Positions 59,836-64,000 of a DNA stretch of 64,000 nt are shown piece after piece (position 1 is the first letter of the stretch; each line of letters opens with the position of its first letter). The DNA is taken from positions 56,450 through 120,449 of the forward strand of contig PMTV01000057.1 in the NCBI GenBank assembly GCA_003167215.1. Reading direction: 5' to 3'. This DNA comes from Acidobacteriota bacterium (lineage in GTDB: Bacteria > Acidobacteriota > Terriglobia > Acidiferrales > UBA7541). A program made the position numbers and the translations under genes. The notes below the pieces were generated by a model that worked only from the letters and a program-made list of their open reading frames with translations, was not told the DNA's origin and made no database searches.

Positions 59836-61401
59836 ATGAATATTTCTAGATCAAAGTGGTGGGAGATCGCCTTCGCTGTCGTGGGAATCATCTGCCTGAT
59901 TCTCGGAACGAAATGGATTCGCAGCGGCGAGTTGCCGCAGCAGCGAATGGTGATAGACGCGGGCGGCTGCCGCACGCCTGCCACGATACTGAATCCGCGC
60001 ATCACCAACGAGCCGCCCGGCACGGTGATCTTGCTGCACGGACTCGCGGCCAACAGGCGGATCATGATGTATCTGGCTTCGGAATTTGCGGGACACGGCT
60101 TGCAGGTCTACGCGCTCGACTTTCCCGGACACGGCGACAGCACGGATTCTTTTTCGTTTGCGAAATCGGCGGACTGCGCTGCTGCGGCGGTGGAATCGTT
60201 GAGCAAAAGTGGCCGGATCGACACGGCCAAAACGGTTCTCGTCGGCCATTCGATGGGCGCGGCCATTGCTATCGGGATGGCGGATCGTGTTCCGGTAGCC
60301 GCTACGATCGCAATCTCTCCGGCTCCCATGACTCTGCCAAAACGCATTCCCTCAAATCTTCTCGTCTTCAGCGGACAATACGAACTTGGCGTCCTGCATC
60401 GAGCCGCAGAGGCGCTGTTTCGAGCGGCTGGCGGAAATCGGGATGCTCCTGAAGATTTTGCGCAGAAGCGGGCGTTCGATTTGCGGTATGTCGTGCATGC
60501 GACGCACACGAGCCTGATTACGGACCGAAACGTCGCGCATCAGTCGGAGCGTTGGATTATGCAGGCTCTATTTCCGGAGATTGCGCCTGAGACGCTGGCT
60601 CTGAATCTTGATTTGGCCCCCTACGCAACGGCAGACCGCGGTCGTCATCGTTTAGCAGGAGCGATTCTGGGGCTTGTCGGTGTTCTGATTTTGTTTCCCT
60701 TCTGCGCCACACTTGTAACTTCGATTTCCAGTCGGCCGCACGCAGAGCCGGACGGAACACGACCGTCGTACGCTCTTTCGCTGGTGGAAACAGCAGTCGC
60801 GGCGCTGGCAGGAGTGCTGTTGCTCGTTCTAGGAGTGCCGCTGAAGTTTCTGCATATGTACACTGCGGATTATTTGTTGTCACTTCTGCTGATCGTCGGC
60901 TTGGTTCTGCTCATTCTTAATCGCACATACATCAAGGAAGTCTGGCCGCCGAACGTTTCGAGCTTAGTTGTCGCAGCCATTCTTGGTTTTGGGGTTCTCC
61001 TGGCCGTCGGTGGATGGCTGAATTGGCAACTCGACGACGCATGGCTCAACGCACCGCGCTGGCTGCGTTTCGCCGGGGCCCTGCCGATCGCATATGTTTT
61101 CTGCAGCGCAGAGGAACTGGTTCTCGGACCCGTGTACAGTGGGAGGCGCCGCGCGCTGCGATTCGGAGTATCCCTGCTACTGCGTCTCGAAATCTTTCTT
61201 GCGTGCCTGCTCGCGTACTACAAACTCATGAGCGGTCAAGTTCTGATTCCGTTGCTGTTTGTCTTCCTCGCGGCGTTTTCGATTCTGCAGAGGCTCGCTG
61301 CCGATGGAGTCCGCAAGCGCAGCGGCTCGGCCACAGCGGCGATATTGTTTAGTGCTATACTCGCCGCGTGGTTCGTTGCTGCTGTTTTTCCGCTGACCTG
61401 A
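59836..61401 (+). CDS. Alpha/beta hydrolase fused to a multi-pass membrane domain
   Basis: 521 residues. An N-terminal helix (WEIAFAVVGIICLILGTKWI) is followed by an alpha/beta hydrolase of about residues 40-250: VILLHGLAANRRIMMYLASE, LDFPGHGDST, and the nucleophile Ser in VLVGHSMGAAIAIGMADRVP. The C-terminal half (about 280-515) has around seven to nine membrane helices (AGAILGLVGVLILFPFCATL, VETAVAALAGVLLLVLGVPL and more). A membrane-embedded esterase or lipase-like protein is plausible. The flavoprotein and thioesterase genes follow in the same direction, suggesting a lipid-related locus. Confidence 0.88.
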   Translation: MNISRSKWWEIAFAVVGIICLILGTKWIRSGELPQQRMVIDAGGCRTPATILNPRITNEPPGTVILLHGLAANRRIMMYLASEFAGHGLQVYALDFPGHGDSTDSFSFAKSADCAAAAVESLSKSGRIDTAKTVLVGHSMGAAIAIGMADRVPVAATIAISPAPMTLPKRIPSNLLVFSGQYELGVLHRAAEALFRAAGGNRDAPEDFAQKRAFDLRYVVHATHTSLITDRNVAHQSERWIMQALFPEIAPETLALNLDLAPYATADRGRHRLAGAILGLVGVLILFPFCATLVTSISSRPHAEPDGTRPSYALSLVETAVAALAGVLLLVLGVPLKFLHMYTADYLLSLLLIVGLVLLILNRTYIKEVWPPNVSSLVVAAILGFGVLLAVGGWLNWQLDDAWLNAPRWLRFAGALPIAYVFCSAEELVLGPVYSGRRRALRFGVSLLLRLEIFLACLLAYYKLMSGQVLIPLLFVFLAAFSILQRLAADGVRKRSGSATAAILFSAILAAWFVAAVFPLT

Positions 61402-61422
61402 TTGGGACATAATGAAGGGGTC

Positions 61423-62616
61423 ATGAAAGAAATTGCCATCGTCGGCGGAGGGCCCGCGGGCGCGCTATGCGGCGAACGGCTAGCGAGCGCCGGCTTTAAA
61501 GTTACGATCTTCGATGAACGCCTCGCCTGGGAAAAGCCATGCGGCGGCGGGTTAACCTACAAAGCCATCGAAGAGTATCCCTTCCTTTTGGATTCACCTC
61601 ATCCCAAGAAAATTATACGGACCGCCGAGCTGATCTCCAGCCGCGGGCATCGCGCAAGATTTGAAATGAACCGGCCCATCGTAATTTACGCGCGAAAAGT
61701 TCTGAACGGCCTTTTGCTCGACCGCGCTGTCGCGGCGGGCTGCAGCACGATCTGTGCGCGGGTTACGAGCGTAAACACGAACGCCAAGCAGGTCCGCCTG
61801 ACGGCTGGAGGCGAAGAACAGGTTTCCGATTTCGTGGTGCTCGCCGCGGGCGCTCGAAATCAACTGCTGGCGGATTCCACAGCGCTTGGAGCGCAAGACC
61901 TGGAGATGACGCTCGGCTATTTTGTCCCCACCGAAGAGGACATCCTGAAGGTGAAATTCCTGAAGGAATTCGAAGGATACTTGTGGTCTTTCCCTCGCGC
62001 TGACCACTTGTCTGTGGGGATTTGCGCGCGCATGGGGCAAGCCACCAGCCAGCAGTTGCGGCGCCACCTCGATGCCTTCGTCCTAGAAGAAAAAATTCCA
62101 ACATCGGGAGCGCAGTTGTACAGCCACGTGCTGCCTTCTCCGCAGGCCAAAACGATTAGAGGCCGGCGAATTGTGGGAAGAAACTGGGCGATGGCGGGCG
62201 ACGCCGCCGCGACGGTGGATCCGATTACCGGCGAAGGTCTTTACTACGCATTGCGCTCGGGAGATTTGCTGGCACAGGCTCTAGCAGCAGGCGTTCCCGA
62301 GGAATATCCCGAAAAGCTTCGTGCAGCATTTTCCGCGGACCTGGAATTTGCGGCTAACATCGCGAAGAAAGTTTTTCGTGGAAAGTTCGTGGGCGGCGCC
62401 ATCACTACACGCATGGTGCAGCTGCTGAACTATTCGCCTGCGTTCCGCGATCTCGTGCGCGACGTTTTCAGCGGTTCGCAGAACTATCGCACGCTGAAGC
62501 GCCGCCTGTGGAATCAACTCGGAATCACAATTGCGGAATTTGCGCACAGCCTCCTGGACCCGCGCAGAATCGCGGTAGGGGCAACTCCGGCAAGCGAAAA
62601 TGAATCTTCGCAATGA
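61423..62616 (+). CDS. FAD-dependent reductase of the geranylgeranyl-reductase family
   Basis: 397 residues from ATG at 61423 with AAGGGG 3 nt upstream. FAD-binding Rossmann start KEIAIVGGGPAGALCGERLA, the family-specific PCGGGLTYKAIEE, and VGRNWAMAGDAAATVDPITG, EGLYYALRSGDLLAQAL (second FAD contact). These features fit the geranylgeranyl reductase/halogenase-like group that saturates isoprenoid double bonds or reduces related lipids. TTG further upstream exists but is less favourable. Overlaps the downstream thioesterase gene by 4 bp, so the two act together. Confidence 0.9.
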   Translation: MKEIAIVGGGPAGALCGERLASAGFKVTIFDERLAWEKPCGGGLTYKAIEEYPFLLDSPHPKKIIRTAELISSRGHRARFEMNRPIVIYARKVLNGLLLDRAVAAGCSTICARVTSVNTNAKQVRLTAGGEEQVSDFVVLAAGARNQLLADSTALGAQDLEMTLGYFVPTEEDILKVKFLKEFEGYLWSFPRADHLSVGICARMGQATSQQLRRHLDAFVLEEKIPTSGAQLYSHVLPSPQAKTIRGRRIVGRNWAMAGDAAATVDPITGEGLYYALRSGDLLAQALAAGVPEEYPEKLRAAFSADLEFAANIAKKVFRGKFVGGAITTRMVQLLNYSPAFRDLVRDVFSGSQNYRTLKRRLWNQLGITIAEFAHSLLDPRRIAVGATPASENESSQ

Positions 62617-63047
62617 CGTCTGACGGCCGGCAGAATGCCAAACCCGAACGAGAACGGCCGCGCGTCGGACTTGAAAGCTCAGTAGAAAGAGTAATTCCTC
62701 CCGAATGGACGCTTGCTGCTTTTGATCCCCGTCTGCCTGCTGTGCTTTCTACTCCCGCGATGATTGGAATGATGGAAATTGCCGCGTCGCAAGCAGTGCA
62801 GCCGGAATTGCCGCCCGGCGCGATTACCGTCGGTACCCGCATCGAAGTGGATCATCTGAAGGCCGTGCCCGGAGGCACCACCGTGCGGGCGACTGCGCGT
62901 CTGGTAAAGCACGAAGGCCGATTCCTGGTGTTCGATGTCGAGGCGCGGTCGGGAGAACACCTGCTGGGACGCGGAAAGGTTTTCCGGGCAATCGTGGAAC
63001 CTAAGAAATTTACGACTCAGGCCCACGAACGCGGCGGCGCAAAGTGA
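62613..63047 (+). CDS. Hot-dog thioesterase (fluoroacetyl-CoA thioesterase-like)
   Basis: A 144-residue single hot-dog domain: LPAVLSTPAMIGMMEIAASQ, GTRIEVDHLKAVPGGTTVRA, TARLVKHEGRFLVFDVEARS, GRGKVFRAIVE. The STPAMIGMME helix and HLKAVPGG block are characteristic of the FlK-type thioesterases, which hydrolyse short or fluorinated acyl-CoAs. Whether this copy has such activity is unknown; the active-site Thr/His/Glu set cannot be fixed here. Its ATG overlaps the TGA of the flavoprotein gene (ATGA). Confidence 0.9.
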   Translation: MTSDGRQNAKPERERPRVGLESSVERVIPPEWTLAAFDPRLPAVLSTPAMIGMMEIAASQAVQPELPPGAITVGTRIEVDHLKAVPGGTTVRATARLVKHEGRFLVFDVEARSGEHLLGRGKVFRAIVEPKKFTTQAHERGGAK

Positions 63048-63114
63048 TAGCCGGTTCGTCGCTACCGAATTGCTAACCTGTCATAGCTATTTGAAAGACC
63101 CCGCATGGGGTAGT

Positions 63115-63150
63115 GGGTCAGTTTCCGGTTTGCGCGTTACTCAGGCGCTG
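63115..63150. repeat. Left inverted repeat around the 63196-63750 gene
   Basis: GGGTCAGTTTCCGGT at 63115-63129, continued by a segment with CAGGC. Its inverted partner, with one mismatch in the 15-bp core, is at 63825-63839. Together they bracket the orphan gene at 63196-63750. Confidence 0.65.
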
Positions 63151-63195
63151 ACGAAGGGCTAAAGCCGAGGTAGACCTAAACAAAAATTGTGTCTA

Positions 63196-63750
63196 TCAAG
63201 AACGCCTGACTTGAAGGGGCTTCCAATCCTCCTCGTTGTCAGGGACGTTGGAGCGGGCGTACTTGTAACGGCTATCGGCTCGCAGCACTAGGACCTTCTT
63301 AGACGGTTCGTATAGCAGCCATTGTTCACTCGCTTTATCGAACGGCTGCGTCTTTAGAATGCCGCCCAGGTCAAACTCAAAGATGCATTGAAGCTTTCGA
63401 GGCAAGATAGAAAATCGAACAAGTTTCTGACCGTTAAGCAAATCTGCCGCTCGTTGTATCTTCTTATCGCTTGATTCGCTGTGCGCAAGACTTCTCCCGC
63501 GAGATAGAACCTCCCAACTACAGCAATATATCCATAAATGCCATCCCCCTCGAGCAAAGGCTCGCCGTCGGGCTAAGGCTTTTCGAACCCGTGGGGAAGC
63601 ACTTCTGCTCGCAATGACGGGCTCGTGAACAACGGCGTGGGATTCTCCGAATTCGAAGGTAAGGAAAGAGCCGTGACCTTGCTTCACACCCCAACAAGGC
63701 TTTCCATAGATTCTTCTGAATGCCCTTTCCAAGGTTTGAGAGACTGGCAT
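63196..63750 (-). CDS. Conserved hypothetical protein between inverted repeats
   Basis: 184 residues. I do not know a function, but a pattern I recall from short bacterial proteins of unknown role fits: GKPCWGVKQGHGSFLTFEFG, GWHLWIYCCSWEVL, SSDKKIQRAADLLNGQKLVR, CIFEFDLGGILKTQPFD, ADSRYKYARSNVPDNEEDWK and PL near the end. Mostly beta strand, no signal peptide, two clustered Cys. It stands alone, convergent with the thioesterase gene, between imperfect inverted repeats (63115-63150 and 63805-63839), which suggests it arrived as a mobile cassette. No transposase is present. Confidence 0.7.
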   Translation of the reverse strand: MPVSQTLERAFRRIYGKPCWGVKQGHGSFLTFEFGESHAVVHEPVIASRSASPRVRKALARRRAFARGGWHLWIYCCSWEVLSRGRSLAHSESSDKKIQRAADLLNGQKLVRFSILPRKLQCIFEFDLGGILKTQPFDKASEQWLLYEPSKKVLVLRADSRYKYARSNVPDNEEDWKPLQVRRS

Positions 63751-63804
63751 TTAGCGAAGCTTATTCGACTCTATCGCGCATATCAATCGTCGCTTCCGTT
63801 TTGT

Positions 63805-63839
63805 TGTGCCTGGCAAGTCGCGTTACCAGAAACTGACCC
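63805..63839. repeat. Right inverted repeat around the 63196-63750 gene
   Basis: ACCAGAAACTGACCC (63825-63839), the inverted counterpart of GGGTCAGTTTCCGGT at 63115-63129 (14 of 15 positions). A shared CAGGC at a similar distance inward suggests an original repeat of about 36-38 bp. Confidence 0.65.
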
Positions 63840-63895
63840 ATCCCGCTAGCTTGAGCGCAAGCGCAGCGGCGTGCTAACCTGCTCTTGCCTATAGT

Positions 63896-63936
63896 GCTCG
63901 AGTGGCGGAACTGGCAGACGCGCCGGACTCAAAATC
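63896..63936 (+). tRNA. tRNA-Leu(CAA), 5' half; interrupted after the anticodon loop
   Basis: The acceptor strand GCTCGAG (63896-63902), a Leu-type D-arm GGCGGAACTGGCAGACGC, and the anticodon strand CCGGA with loop CTCAAAA (63928-63934; anticodon CAA) match tRNA-Leu closely. The expected 3' anticodon strand TCCGG is present only as TC; from 63937 the sequence (AAATCCAGAGG...) no longer fits, and no T-arm or acceptor complement appears in the remaining 64 bases. The gene is therefore disrupted by an insertion or intron, or is a fragment, or it continues beyond the window edge after an intervening segment. Confidence 0.6.
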
Positions 63937-64000
63937 AAATCCAGAGGTTTTTGCAAGTGCTGTAGAATCAATGCAAACGATGTGTTTGCAGCGGATAGCA

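Overview
The window is high-GC bacterial DNA, most consistent with the phylum Acidobacteriota (class Terriglobia). The basis is the PadR regulator plus single long MacB/FtsX-type permease typical of that phylum, the leuCD, mfd, lptE and CarD protein types, many alanine/proline-rich secreted proteins, and several families of intergenic palindromes. This placement comes from family knowledge and gene content; no search was run.

Layout. 0-9 kb: the 5' part of hrcA (cut by the window edge), an M13 metallopeptidase, a padR-permease pair behind a good promoter, a secreted coiled-coil protein and an aldehyde dehydrogenase. 9-24.8 kb is the accessory part. It holds a repeat-rich gene-poor stretch, several very small genes (including a 25-residue microprotein with its own terminator), and a run of exported proteins. 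One of these looks like a tandem Trypco2-type protein, and two unrelated ones share a near-identical translation-start and signal-peptide module. Next come a cupin, an NTF2-like protein, a peptidoglycan-binding protein, a DegP/HtrA protease, an RRM protein, a STAS protein, an OmpA-family protein, a di-heme oxidoreductase and a decayed TPR gene. 24.8-37.5 kb is metabolic: leuCD, an EamA exporter, a coupled amidohydrolase/M20 peptidase pair, a LeuA-like synthase, a second aldehyde dehydrogenase, truA, pyrE and a hydrolase.

37.5-63 kb is mostly housekeeping and densely packed. It contains rpsT, carD, tsaB-rimI, a DUF465 protein, and the overlapping envelope/replication run psd-pssA-(degenerate Asd)-lptE-holA. 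A J-domain/beta-propeller pair follows, then tsaD, galU, an FmdB-type zinc ribbon and rsmI. A six-gene minus-strand operon (hldE-type adenylyltransferase, mfd, surA-like PPIase, HD/OB exoribonuclease, BlaI-like regulator, dusB) is stitched together by 4-bp overlaps. The end holds a hydrolase/membrane protein, a geranylgeranyl-reductase-like flavoprotein with a coupled hot-dog thioesterase, an orphan gene between inverted repeats, and the 5' half of a tRNA-Leu gene that diverges just past the anticodon loop.

The most unusual material is: (i) four hairpins that begin with GTAG, all lying just 3' of minus-strand genes and all in the orientation of the upstream gene, like REP elements; (ii) two single-gene segments bounded by repeats (37.6-38.6 kb and 63.1-63.84 kb); (iii) the interrupted tRNA-Leu; (iv) the secreted Trypco2-like protein and its shared 5' module; (v) the 25-residue microprotein; and (vi) the J-domain plus propeller gene pair.
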